From contig NZ_CP009323.1 in assembly GCF_000959725.1 (NCBI RefSeq), forward strand, positions 2,976,001 to 3,040,000: 64,000 bases of DNA, written 5' to 3'. Position numbers and translations under genes: made by a program. Origin of the DNA: Burkholderia gladioli. GTDB lineage: Bacteria; Pseudomonadota; Gammaproteobacteria; Burkholderiales; Burkholderiaceae. The notes beneath the pieces were generated by a model. It was not told where the DNA came from. It saw only the letters and a list, made by a program, of their open reading frames with translations, and made no database searches. Every line of letters begins with the position of its first letter. Position 1 is the first letter of the stretch. Shown here piece after piece: positions 34,959 to 44,302 of this stretch.

Positions 34959-35232
34959 CCTGCCCCGCTCACCACGTCACCATGTTGAGCGTCCGCTTTC
35001 GGGATGCCTGACCGTCGGCTTTGGGTCGTTCGGAGCCATTGACGCCGCGCGGCGCTGCTCCCGCACGCCCACAGTGGGGAATTCAGTTTGACGAGCGGCC
35101 GGCCAACGGGCGCCCTCGTCGATCAGCGCCGCTGGCGCCGAGGTTCTGCAGTTGGATCGGGGCGCGCCCTGAGGCGGGTCTAGGCGGCCTTTGGAGAACA
35201 GACCTGCACGCTAACGCAAACGTGCCGCACAT

Positions 35233-36444
35233 TCATTCCTGAGGCAAGACGGCTACCGCGCGTCGCGGAGTCCCGAAGGTCGCGAGCACCGCCAGCCCCG
35301 CCGCGCATAGCAGCACGCCGAGATGCATCGCGCCTGCAGCGCCCACGCAATCGAAGGCGACGCCGCCGGCAACCGCGCCCGCCGCGATCGCCGTCTGTAC
35401 CGCACTCACGAACAGTGCCGACGCCGCTTCGGCCTGTCCGGGCAACGTCGACTGCATCCAGACACTGAGGCCGAGCGGAATCGCGCCGTACGCGACGCCC
35501 CACACCAGCACGACCGCGACGACCGCGCCCGCCGTGTGTGCGAACGCCGGCAGCAGGACAAGCGAAGCGATAACGAGCGCGCCCATCGTGAGGATCGATG
35601 CGCGCGGATGCGACGTCACGTAAGCCGAGGCGACGAAGTTCGACACGAAGCCGACGACGCCGAAGCCGAGCAATAGCGCGCTCACGCGGGCGGCATCGAA
35701 AGAGGCATCGTCTTCGAGAAAGGGGGCAACGTAGGTGTAGGCGCAAAAGTGCGCGCCGAACAGCAGCGCGACGAGCGCGAGACTGCGCAGCACCGGGCCG
35801 CGCGCCAGCATGCGCACGAAATCCGCGCCAAGCGCCGCCACGCGCGGCGGCAACGGCGGCAGCAACAACGCCTGCGACAGCAACGCGGCGAACGCGAGCG
35901 CCGCCGTCAGGAAGAACGACATGCGCCACGACGACACGTCCGCGATATACGTGCCGAACGGCACGCCGACGACCGTCGCGAGCGTGATGCCCATGAAGAT
36001 CGTCGCACTGGCCCGGGCGCTTTCCTTTTCCGCGACGATCTGCCCGGACACGCCGAGCGCCACCGTCCAGAATCCCCCCAGCGCAAGGCCGAGCAGCACA
36101 CGTCCGGTGAGCATCGTCGTGAAATTCGTCGCGAGCGCGCTGAGCACGTTGGACGCGATGAGTGCGATCGACAGCAATAGCAGAATCAGTCGACGGTTCA
36201 CGCGGCCTGCCGCGAGCAGCAGCAGGGGCGCGGAGAAGGCTGCGATAATGCCCGGCGTCGTGGTCATCAGCCCGGCGGTGCCGGGCGTAATGGCGAGATC
36301 GCGCGCGATGGCCGGCAGCACGCCCACCGGCATGTATTCGGTCGTTACGAACGCGAATGCGCCGAGCGCGATGGAAAGCACCGCGAGCCACCGCGTCCGT
36401 GCGGCCGTGCGCGAATCTGCGGGCGAGGTCCGATCGATATCCAT
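35233..36444 (-). CDS. MFS efflux transporter (DHA1, AraJ/PbuE-like)
   Basis: A 403-residue protein with twelve hydrophobic helices. LGAFAFVTTEYMPVGVLPAIA in helix 1 and GRVLLGLALGGFWTVALGVSGQI in helix 4 (motif C-like) place it among drug or sugar exporters of the DHA1 family. It is leftward, 76 bases downstream of the Old Yellow Enzyme gene, so the two are probably co-transcribed. Export of a toxic or reduced product would fit the neighbours. Confidence 0.85.
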   Translation of the reverse strand: MDIDRTSPADSRTAARTRWLAVLSIALGAFAFVTTEYMPVGVLPAIARDLAITPGTAGLMTTTPGIIAAFSAPLLLLAAGRVNRRLILLLLSIALIASNVLSALATNFTTMLTGRVLLGLALGGFWTVALGVSGQIVAEKESARASATIFMGITLATVVGVPFGTYIADVSSWRMSFFLTAALAFAALLSQALLLPPLPPRVAALGADFVRMLARGPVLRSLALVALLFGAHFCAYTYVAPFLEDDASFDAARVSALLLGFGVVGFVSNFVASAYVTSHPRASILTMGALVIASLVLLPAFAHTAGAVVAVVLVWGVAYGAIPLGLSVWMQSTLPGQAEAASALFVSAVQTAIAAGAVAGGVAFDCVGAAGAMHLGVLLCAAGLAVLATFGTPRRAVAVLPQE

Positions 36445-36520
36445 GAGTAGTCTCGTCGTCGAATGGCGAAAGAAAACGGGGCGGCGCTGTCACGCCGCCG
36501 CGCGCGTGAGGCACGGCTTC

Positions 36521-37630
36521 TCAGGCTACGACGGCGGTTTCGCGATAGAACGGGTAATCCGTATAGCCGATTTCCGTGCCGCCAAAGAACGTCGGGCGGT
36601 CATACAGGTTGAGCGGCAGATGCTTGCGCAGCCGCTCAGGAAGATCCGGATTCGCGATGAAGTGACGTCCGAACGCGACCAGATCGGCATCGCCGGACTG
36701 GAGAATGGCTTCCGCGCTGTCGCCGTCGAAGCCGCCCGCCACGATGATCGGACCGCGAAAGCGTGCGCGTAGCGATTGCGCCGCGACCGGGTGCTGGTCG
36801 CGCGTATCGTCCTCGACGTTGCCGGCGATGCGCGGCTCGATCAGATGCAGATAGGCGATGCCGAGCTTGTCGAGTTCATCGGCGACATAGCCGAACAGCG
36901 CTTGTGGATCGCTATCCGACATGTCGCCCCATGAACCGCTCGGGCCGAGGCGCACCGCGACCTTGTCCGCGCCCCACACCGAGATCACGGCGCGCGTCGT
37001 GTCGAGCAGAAGACGCGCGCGGTTCTCGATCGGGCCGCCGTATTCGTCGGTACGCCGGTTGCTGCCGTCCTGAAGAAACTGGTCGAACAGATAGCCATTC
37101 GCCGCGTGCAGCTCGACGCCGTCGAAGCCCGCCCTCAGGCCGCGCGCCGCGGCCAGCCGGAAACTTTCGACGATGCCCGCGATCTCGTCCGTGCGCAGCG
37201 CGCGGTTGGGCGTATTGGGCACCCAGCCCGATTCTGTATAAGCGACGCCGTCATGCGCGATCTCCGACGGCCCCACGGGCTGCCCGCCGTCTGGCTGCAA
37301 CTGGGCATTCGATTGGCGTCCCGCGTGATAGAGCTGAAGGAAGATGCGCCCGCCTTTGGCATGCACGGCATTCGTGACAGCCTTCCAGCCCTCGATCTGG
37401 CTGTCATTGTAGAGGCCAGGCGCGCCGAGGTAGCCGTTGCCTTCGGGCGCGGCGATGGTCGCTTCGCCAATCAGCAGCGCGCCGGGCGAGGTGCGTTGGG
37501 CGTAGTATTCGGCCATCAGCGGGCCTGGGCGTGCGCCGTCTTCGGCACGCATGCAGGTGAGCGGCGCGAGCACGACACGATGTGTGAATTCATATGAACC
37601 GACTTTCACCGGTGAAAAAAGCGTGGACAT
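36521..37630 (-). CDS. Old Yellow Enzyme family alkene reductase (NemA-like)
   Basis: A 369-residue FMN-dependent TIM-barrel oxidoreductase. APLTCMRA near the N-terminus, LQLYHAGRQSN, the active-site block GFDGVELHAANGYLFDQFL containing the His/Asn hydride-acceptor pair, NRRTDEYGG and VAFGRHFIANPDLPERL are all diagnostic. It reduces electrophilic alkenes, N-ethylmaleimide or nitro compounds with NAD(P)H. It is divergent from a quinone oxidoreductase gene across a 325-base spacer that probably holds promoters for both. Confidence 0.92.
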   Translation of the reverse strand: MSTLFSPVKVGSYEFTHRVVLAPLTCMRAEDGARPGPLMAEYYAQRTSPGALLIGEATIAAPEGNGYLGAPGLYNDSQIEGWKAVTNAVHAKGGRIFLQLYHAGRQSNAQLQPDGGQPVGPSEIAHDGVAYTESGWVPNTPNRALRTDEIAGIVESFRLAAARGLRAGFDGVELHAANGYLFDQFLQDGSNRRTDEYGGPIENRARLLLDTTRAVISVWGADKVAVRLGPSGSWGDMSDSDPQALFGYVADELDKLGIAYLHLIEPRIAGNVEDDTRDQHPVAAQSLRARFRGPIIVAGGFDGDSAEAILQSGDADLVAFGRHFIANPDLPERLRKHLPLNLYDRPTFFGGTEIGYTDYPFYRETAVVA

Positions 37631-37955
37631 TTCGATTTCCTAGAGCTGTGGTATCAGGGATGGAATTGCTGCCGGCGCCATGAGCGGCGACGCTTGAGGC
37701 CAATGTAGGCGGATGCCGCCGGGAAAAAAACCGCCCGCGCGTCGCGACACTGCGGAAGTGCGCGTCCGCAATGGCTCGCGGCCCGGCTGGCGTGGCTCGG
37801 CGCCGATGAAACGACATTGTTTGGCCGCGAAGAACAGTCAGTTCGCTGTATTCCGATTTATTGCGTCGATGGCCGTTCCGATAATTCGAGCCACGTCGAG
37901 GCGTGCCGCATCAGCGCACGTCTCGTCCACTCAAATCGACCGGAAGGAATACATC
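37631..37955. promoter_or_regulatory. Divergent promoter region between nemA-like and quinone oxidoreductase genes
   Basis: This 325-base spacer contains no gene. It must carry the start signals of both divergent units. A LysR-type site could lie here for the regulator at 40.7 kb, but I could not single out one dyad. Confidence 0.4.
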
Positions 37956-38945
37956 ATGGCAAGAATCATCACCTTTGCGAGGCATGGCGGCCCCGACGTC
38001 TTCGAGTACACCGAGGCCGGCGACCTTACGCCCGCGGTGAACGAAGTGCGTATTCGCGTGAAGGCCATCGGCCTGAATCGCGCCGAATCGATGTGGCGGC
38101 GCGGCGCCTATGTCGAGGCCGCGAAGCTGCCCGCACGCGTGGGCTACGAGGCGTCGGGCATTGTCGATGCGATCGGCGCGGACGTCACGCACGTCGCAGT
38201 CGGCGACGCGGTGTCCACCGTGCCTTCGTTTTCGATGAACGATTACGGCATGTATGGCGAATGCGTGCTCGCGCCCGCGCACTCGGTGGTCAGAAGCCCC
38301 GCGTGGCTTTCGCACGAACTCGCGGTCGCGATCTGGAACGTGTTCGTGACACCCTACGCGGCCTTCACGGAAGATGCCCGCCTGAAACAGGGCGATGTCG
38401 TGCTCATCCCAGCGGCGTCGAGCGGCGTGGGCATTGGCGCGATCCAGGTCGCGAAGCAACTCGGCGCGACGGCGGTGGCGCTCACGCGAACGTCCGCGAA
38501 GCGCGACGCACTTCTCGAACTCGGTGCGGATCACGTGATCGTGACGGACGAAGAGAATCTCGTCGATGCGGTCATGCGCATCACAGGAGGGCGCGGCGCG
38601 GATCTCGTCTTCGATCCGGTCGGAGGAAAGACGCTCGCGCGGCTGGTCGACGCAACGCGGGCAGGCGGCATTATCCTGCTGTACGGCGCACTGAGTACCG
38701 ACGAAACGGTACTGCCGGTGCTGCCGCTGCTGTCCAAACGCATCACCGTGCACGGCTACAACCTGTTCTCGACGACAACTGATCCGCAACGCCAGCGCGA
38801 AGCCGCGTCGTTCATCTTCGATGGATTGCGCTCGGGTGCGCTGCGCACGGTGATCGCGCAGCGGTTTGCCTTCGAGCGCATGGCCGATGCACACGCGCTG
38901 CTCGAACGCAACGAGCATTTCGGGCGTATCGTGGTGACGGTCTGA
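37956..38945 (+). CDS. Zinc-free MDR-type NADPH:quinone oxidoreductase / alcohol dehydrogenase-like
   Basis: A 329-residue medium-chain dehydrogenase/reductase. The N-terminal substrate domain reads FARHGGPDVFEYTEAGD, AIGLNRAESMWRRGAY and GYEASGIV. The Rossmann domain has AASSGVGIGAIQVAKQLGA, the QOR version of the NADPH motif, then VFDPVGGKTL. No catalytic-zinc Cys/His set is seen. GGAAGGA precedes the ATG. It reduces quinones or enones. It is the first gene of a rightward operon. Confidence 0.87.
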   Translation: MARIITFARHGGPDVFEYTEAGDLTPAVNEVRIRVKAIGLNRAESMWRRGAYVEAAKLPARVGYEASGIVDAIGADVTHVAVGDAVSTVPSFSMNDYGMYGECVLAPAHSVVRSPAWLSHELAVAIWNVFVTPYAAFTEDARLKQGDVVLIPAASSGVGIGAIQVAKQLGATAVALTRTSAKRDALLELGADHVIVTDEENLVDAVMRITGGRGADLVFDPVGGKTLARLVDATRAGGIILLYGALSTDETVLPVLPLLSKRITVHGYNLFSTTTDPQRQREAASFIFDGLRSGALRTVIAQRFAFERMADAHALLERNEHFGRIVVTV

Positions 38946-38962
38946 CGCGCGAGGAGAGCGAC

Positions 38963-39610
38963 ATGCAATTTGATTTTGAATCGATTGATGCCTGGGCGCG
39001 CTACAAGCTGCTCGGCGCGGCCATCACGCCACGGCCAATCGCGTGGGTATCGACGCTCGGCGAAAATGGCGAGCCGAACGCCGCGCCGTTTTCATTTTTC
39101 AACGCCTTCGGCGAAGACCCGCCGATCGTCGGGTTCAGCATCCTGCATCGTTCGGAGCGTGACAGAAAGGATACGGGCGAGAACGTGCGCCGCGAGCGCG
39201 AGTTCGTCGTCAATCTCGTCGGTGAGTCGAATCTGGCGGCGATGAACGTCACCGCGATCGACTTTCCTCCGCAGCGCAGCGAGTTCGCGGAAGCCGGGCT
39301 CGTCGCGGCGCCGTCGAGCGTGATCCGCACGCCGCGTATCGCCGCGAGTCCGGTGTCGTTCGAATGCCGGCTGTTCGACATCATCGCGCTCGGGCCGTCG
39401 CGCTCACTCGTGTTGGGGCGGATCGTCGCGATGCATGTCGACGACGACGCGGTCATCGACGCCGAACGCGCTTACATCGACACGCGCAAGCTGCGTCTGA
39501 TTGGACGCGGCGAAGCGAATACCTATGTCCGGACGCACGACGTGGTCCGGCTCCCCGCGATTCCCTTGCAGGACTGGGACGCGCACGCCACACACGGAGG
39601 TCCACGATGA
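38963..39610 (+). CDS. Flavin reductase-like FMN-binding protein
   Basis: A 215-residue split-barrel flavoprotein. PRPIAWVSTLGENGEPNAAP and FSFFNAFGEDPPIVGFS form the FMN-binding core of flavin reductase-like proteins, followed by DTGENVRREREFVVNLV. It may supply reduced flavin to a monooxygenase or act alone. It lies 17 bases after the oxidoreductase, and its stop overlaps the next start (ATGA). Confidence 0.85.
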   Translation: MQFDFESIDAWARYKLLGAAITPRPIAWVSTLGENGEPNAAPFSFFNAFGEDPPIVGFSILHRSERDRKDTGENVRREREFVVNLVGESNLAAMNVTAIDFPPQRSEFAEAGLVAAPSSVIRTPRIAASPVSFECRLFDIIALGPSRSLVLGRIVAMHVDDDAVIDAERAYIDTRKLRLIGRGEANTYVRTHDVVRLPAIPLQDWDAHATHGGPR

Positions 39611-40717
39611 CGCTTGTACTTGCACGACACGAAGCACCGTTGCGCGTGGGCGTGATCGGCGTCGGCAACTGGGCGCGGCATGGTCATTTGCGCGTGCTCG
39701 ATCTGCTGCCGCAGTACGCGTTGCAGACCGTGTATAGCCATCGACGCGAGGCGGCCGAGGCGGCCTCGCGCGAATATCGGATCGCGCGCGTCGCGGCGTC
39801 GATCGACGAACTCGTCGAGAGCGGCGATATCGATCTCGTCGTCGTGCTCAACACCGCGCCGCAACACGCGCAGACCGTGAGGCGCGCGATCACGGCGGGC
39901 AAGAACGTGTACTGCGAATGGCCGCTCACAACCACGCTCGCGGAATCCGAAGAGCTTCTGCGCCTCGCCGACGCGCGCGGCGTGCGTCATGTCGTCGGAT
40001 TGCAGCGCAGGCGCGCGCCGCATAACCGCTATGTGCGCGATCTCATCGGCGACGGTTATGTCGGCGAACTGCGCTCGGTGCGCATGCACGTGAGCATGAA
40101 TTACTTTCAGGCGATGCGAACCCGCGCGCTCGAATGGACGGTGCCCCCGGAAAACTTCTCGTCGGTTGTATCGATTTACGGCGGGCATTTTCTCGACATG
40201 CTGTTCGCGTCGACGGGCTGGCCGGTGTCGATCGCTGCGCTCACGCCCAATCAGTTTCCCGAGGTCACGATCCGGGAGACTGGCGTGTCGATGCCGACAT
40301 CGACGCCCGACCAGCTCGTGCTCGCCGGCATGCTCGAGCGCAATGCGGTGTTGTCGGTGCATATCGAAGGCGGCAAGCGCAATGGCTCGGGTGTACAGAT
40401 CGACATCACGGGCACGCAGGGCGATCTGCGCGTGACCAACGTGTCTGCGTTCGGCGACGCCGGCGACGACTACGTGATCCATGGCGCGCATGGCGACAAG
40501 GCGCCGCTCGAACGTCTCGCGGTGCCGGCGCGTTATTATCGCTTGCCGGCGTCGAGCCTGCCTTCGTCGGTGTTGGTGGGCCTACGCCCACGACGTGCGA
40601 CACGGCACGCGCAGCGCTCCCACGTTCGCCGATGCCGTGAAGATGCATCGCCTCATCGACGACGCGCAGGCGTCGTACGCGGCACGGCGCTTCATTGCCG
40701 TGCGGACATCGTCATGA
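39607..40717 (+). pseudogene. Gfo/Idh/MocA family oxidoreductase with a C-terminal frameshift
   Basis: The Rossmann part is intact: LRVGVIGVGNWARHGHLRVL, VVLNTAPQHAQTVRRAI, and AGKNVYCEWPLTTTLAES in place of EKP. The C-terminal domain is present through about codon 325. Near 40,570 the natural ending jumps frame: WAYAHDVRHGTRSAPTFADA and VKMHRLIDDAQASYAARRF appear one frame over, ending at 40717. The original frame instead runs on with an arginine-rich tail to 40743. The enzyme may be altered rather than absent. Confidence 0.75.
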
Positions 40718-40739
40718 GCGCATTCGGGAGAACATCGCG

Positions 40740-41708
40740 ATGAAACAATCGAGTTCCGCCGTGCGTCCGCCCGTTGCCCACGCGGGCGGCGGCGGGACGA
40801 TGGATCATATGAGCGCCATGGTCGTCTTCACTCGTGCGGCGGAAACGCTGAGCTTCGCGGAAGCGGGACGGCAACTGGGGCTTTCTCCATCGGCGATCGG
40901 CAAGGCGATCGCGCGGCTGGAGACGCGGCTCGCGGTGCGGCTCTTTCATCGCAGCACACGCAGCGTGCGTCTGACGAGCGAAGGCGAGCTGTTTCTCTCG
41001 CGCTGCCAGCGCATTCTCGGCGAGATCGAGCAGGCCGAAGTCGAACTGGCGCTATCGCGCGCGAGTCCGTCGGGCAAGCTGCGCGTGAGCATTCCGCTCG
41101 TCGGCATGTTGCTGATGCCAGTGCTGTCCGCGTTCATGCAGCGCTATCCCGAGGTGCAGATCGATATCGATTTCAGCGATCATATCGTCGATGTCATCGA
41201 GGAAGGATTCGATGTCGTGCTGCGCACCGGCGACGCGCTCGATTCGCAACTCACAATGCGCACGCTGGGCCATTACACGCATGTGATCGTCGCTTCGCCG
41301 GCCTATCTGAAGCGGCATGGCATGCCAGCTCGACCGGAAGATCTGGCCGCCCACGCCTGCCTTCAGCATCGTTTCCCGCGCACCGGGCGATTACGGCGCT
41401 GGGCGTTGATGCGCGACGGCGCGCCCGTCGAGGTCGTACTGCCGTCGACGGCGGTGGCGAGTGCGGTCGAGCCGCTCATCGCGATGGCGGAACGAGGGCT
41501 CGGACTTACCAACGTGCCGGATTTCGCGGTGCGCAAGCAACTAGCCGACGGCTCGCTCGTAACAGTGCTGGACGCGTTCCTGCACGACCAGATTCCGTTT
41601 TGCGCGCTCTGGCCGTCGGGACGCATGATGCCGCCAAAAGTGCGGGCGTTTGTGGACTTCCTGAGCGAGCATCTTTTCCCGCAACCGACGGAGGGCGACC
41701 AGCCGTGA
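40740..41708 (+). CDS. LysR family transcriptional regulator
   Basis: A 322-residue LysR regulator. MVVFTRAAETLSFAEAGRQL and SPSAIGKAIARLETRLAVRLFH form the helix-turn-helix (about residues 27-80), followed by an effector domain (LRVSIPLVGMLLMPVLSAFM; VIEEGFDVVLRTG). A start at MDHM, 20 codons later, is also possible. It lies directly after the oxidoreductase operon and most likely controls it and the divergent nemA-like unit. Confidence 0.87.
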   Translation: MKQSSSAVRPPVAHAGGGGTMDHMSAMVVFTRAAETLSFAEAGRQLGLSPSAIGKAIARLETRLAVRLFHRSTRSVRLTSEGELFLSRCQRILGEIEQAEVELALSRASPSGKLRVSIPLVGMLLMPVLSAFMQRYPEVQIDIDFSDHIVDVIEEGFDVVLRTGDALDSQLTMRTLGHYTHVIVASPAYLKRHGMPARPEDLAAHACLQHRFPRTGRLRRWALMRDGAPVEVVLPSTAVASAVEPLIAMAERGLGLTNVPDFAVRKQLADGSLVTVLDAFLHDQIPFCALWPSGRMMPPKVRAFVDFLSEHLFPQPTEGDQP

Positions 41709-41948
41709 AGCAACGCGCGAAAAGGCGTGAGCCTGTCCTCTTCGCGCGTCAACGGTCAGAACCTTGCCGTTGGCGAATGCGGAGCTGCCGGTGCAGTACC
41801 TGACCAACGCTTTGCGCCGTATTGCTCTTGAAGCGTTTGAACGAGCGCGCGTTGCGCACACTATGGCGCTCTTGGCACTGACCTGCGCCATCCGCGCCGC
41901 ATGCTGGCTACGCTGCGCGGCGTCCCAAAGGCCCCGCCGCGCACAGAG
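41709..41948. other. Non-coding spacer
   Basis: No gene, repeat or terminator of note is seen between the LysR stop and the LysR remnant. Confidence 0.35.
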
Positions 41949-42170
41949 CTAGCCCGCCTGCGAAGCTGCTGGCCCTTCGCAGGCGTCGAGCGCCTCGCAA
42001 TGCGCGTCGTACACGATCCGCAAGCGCGGAGGCACCGACAGGCGCCGCGTAAGATAGACGTAGATCGTCGAGGGCGCGGGCTGCAAGTCCTCCAACAGCG
42101 GCACCAGCCGGCCCTCGCGCCGATGCGGCAAGGCCAGGTGGCCCGATAACTGACCTATGCCTATGACCGG
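41949..42170 (-). pseudogene. LysR regulator, C-terminal remnant
   Basis: Leftward frame: GQLSGHLALPHRREGRLVPL, then LEDLQPAPSTIYVYLTRRLS and PPRLRIVYDA, ending EGPAASQAG. This is the typical final strand-helix of the LysR effector domain. The preceding 200 or more codons are missing. Upstream of it (42,171-42,429) lies the leader of the next LysR gene. Confidence 0.65.
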
Positions 42171-42429
42171 GCGTATCGCTATGGAGAGGTGACTGAGTCA
42201 AACGGAGGTTCCGTACACCGGGTGGATGCTGCTGCGAGCGTTCCTGGGAAGTTGACATTGCTGTTCGCAACTCTGGGCTCGGTGAAAAACGTTGTTTTGA
42301 TCTACAGTTACCGGAGGTCCTCCGCCAGGCAAGAATTGGCCTGTAAAATAATGGGCTGGCTTTGCTTGTGCGATCGCCCGAGCGCGACATCGCTTCGCTT
42401 GCGTTCGGCAAATTTCTCAAGACTCCCAC

Positions 42430-43329
42430 ATGCGTATCCCTCCGCTCAAGGCAATCATTGCGTTCGAAAGCGTGGCCCGGACCAAAAGTGTCAACCGTGC
42501 GGCAGAAGAATTGGGCCTGACCGCGTCCGCCGTAAGCCACCAGCTCAGCAACCTCGAATCGCAGATCGGCCAGCCGTTGTTTCAGCGATTAGGACGCGGA
42601 TTAGTCCTCACGCCGACCGGCGAACGCTATCTGGCCGACGTGACAGGCTCGCTGGCCGACCTGAGCCGCGCGACCGAGCGTGCGTCGAGCCGCAACGAAG
42701 TCGATATCCTGCGCGTGCATTCGAGCCCAAGCTTCGGGCTGATGTGGCTACTGCCGCGTCTGTCGTCGTTTCAGGAGGCGAACGGCGATATCCAGCTGAA
42801 CCTCGCGTGCTCTTACGAAAACGTGTCGTTCTCGAACGGCTTCTACGACGTCGACGTCCGGCACGGCTACGGCAACTGGGACAACCTCGAGGTCCGGACC
42901 GTGCGCGGCGAATTCATCGCGCCGCTCGCGTCGCCGCACTATCTCGAACGGCATCCGGTGAACGCGCCGGAAGACCTGCTCACGCACCGGCTCATCTACT
43001 CCGAAACCCCGCTGGTCCAGTGGAAGCAGTGGTTCGGACGGACCGGCGTGCCGCTGGCGGCCCGGAAGACCTTCGATTTTTCATTCGACCGGTCGTACAT
43101 GTCGCTCGAAACCGCTGCGCTCGGCCTCGGCATCGCGCTCGAAAGCCTGATGCTCGCGTCGGGGAAGATTCGCGAAGGGCTGCTGGTACCGGTGTTCGAC
43201 GCGAGCCATGCGGTGGAAGTCGGCGCGCATCATCTCGTATACCCGCGGCAGAATGCGGAATTGCCGCGCGTGAAGCGTTTCCTAGCGTGGATCGAGCGGG
43301 AGGCCACGGCGCGCGGCGCGGCAGGCTGA
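42430..43329 (+). CDS. LysR family regulator (GcvA/AmpR-like subgroup)
   Basis: A 299-residue regulator. MRIPPLKAIIAFESVARTKS and VNRAAEELGLTASAVSHQLS form the HTH, with LESQIGQPLFQRLGRGLVLTPTG following as in GcvA-type proteins. The effector domain contains DVDVRHGYGNW and YMSLETAALGLGIALES. It lies upstream of, and in the same direction as, the SDR-MFS-transketolase operon, its presumed target. Confidence 0.87.
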   Translation: MRIPPLKAIIAFESVARTKSVNRAAEELGLTASAVSHQLSNLESQIGQPLFQRLGRGLVLTPTGERYLADVTGSLADLSRATERASSRNEVDILRVHSSPSFGLMWLLPRLSSFQEANGDIQLNLACSYENVSFSNGFYDVDVRHGYGNWDNLEVRTVRGEFIAPLASPHYLERHPVNAPEDLLTHRLIYSETPLVQWKQWFGRTGVPLAARKTFDFSFDRSYMSLETAALGLGIALESLMLASGKIREGLLVPVFDASHAVEVGAHHLVYPRQNAELPRVKRFLAWIEREATARGAAG

Positions 43330-43478
43330 GCGGCGAGGCCGCGATTTTGCGTTGCAGCATCGGCGCCGCCGCGCGCCGTCATCTGAATTTTTCTCACCTA
43401 TGGCTGAGCGTTTCCGCGTTGATGCGGGCGTCCGGTGAGCCGACACTCCGGAGAACACATCAACACAGGAGACAAGCG

Positions 43479-44228
43479 ATGTTGCTCGACAACCGGACCA
43501 TCATCGTGACCGGCGCCGCGTCGCCGCGCGGGATCGGCAAGGCGACGGCCCGCGCGCTGGCCGCGCACGGCGCACGCGTGGCGATCCTCGACCTGCGCCG
43601 CGACGACGCCGAATCGGCTGCCGCTGAACTCGGGTCCGGCCATCTTGGCCTTGCCTGTGACGTGACCGACCGCGATGCATGCGCGGCGGCCGCCCGCGCG
43701 ACGTTGGAGTACTTCGGCCGTATCGACGGCCTCGTCAACAACGCCGGCATCACGCAGCCCGTGCGCACGCTCGATATCTCGGCGCGCGACTACGATGCAA
43801 TCGTCGACGTGAACCTGCGCGGCACGCTGTACATGTCGCAAGCCGTGCTGCCCGCGATGAAAGAGCAGCGCGGCGGCAGCATCGTCTGCATGTCGTCGGT
43901 CTCCGCGCAACGCGGCGGCGGCATCTTCGGCGGCCCGCACTACAGCGCCGCCAAGGCCGGCGTGCTCGGCCTCGCGAAGGCGATGGCGCGCGAATTCGGC
44001 GCCGACCGGATCCGCGTCAATTCGATTACGCCCGGCCTGATCCAGACCGACATCACCGGCGACAAGCTGACGCCCGACATGCGCGAGGACATCATCAAGG
44101 GCATTCCGCTTGGCCGGCTCGGCGAGGCCGCGGACGTCGCCCATGCATGCCTGTTCCTACTGAGCGACCTGTCGAGCTACCTGACAGGCGTCACGCTCGA
44201 CGTCAATGGCGGGATGCTGATTCACTAA
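43479..44228 (+). CDS. Short-chain dehydrogenase/reductase (SDR)
   Basis: A 249-residue classical SDR. The cofactor motif is TGAASPRGIGKATARAL, with a two-residue insertion within TGxxxGIG. The acidic ILDLRRDD after strand 2 suggests NAD preference. NNAG is present, and the catalytic set is Ser (SSVSAQ), Tyr (HYSAAKAG) and Lys. GGAGACAAGCG precedes the ATG. It probably oxidises a polyol or sugar to a keto-sugar for the transketolase encoded downstream. Confidence 0.88.
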   Translation: MLLDNRTIIVTGAASPRGIGKATARALAAHGARVAILDLRRDDAESAAAELGSGHLGLACDVTDRDACAAAARATLEYFGRIDGLVNNAGITQPVRTLDISARDYDAIVDVNLRGTLYMSQAVLPAMKEQRGGSIVCMSSVSAQRGGGIFGGPHYSAAKAGVLGLAKAMAREFGADRIRVNSITPGLIQTDITGDKLTPDMREDIIKGIPLGRLGEAADVAHACLFLLSDLSSYLTGVTLDVNGGMLIH

Positions 44229-44302
44229 GAACGGCGCCGCCCGATACGCGGCGCCGACCATCATGCACCCGGGACAACCAGGGGCCATGGCAGGAGACAA
44301 GG

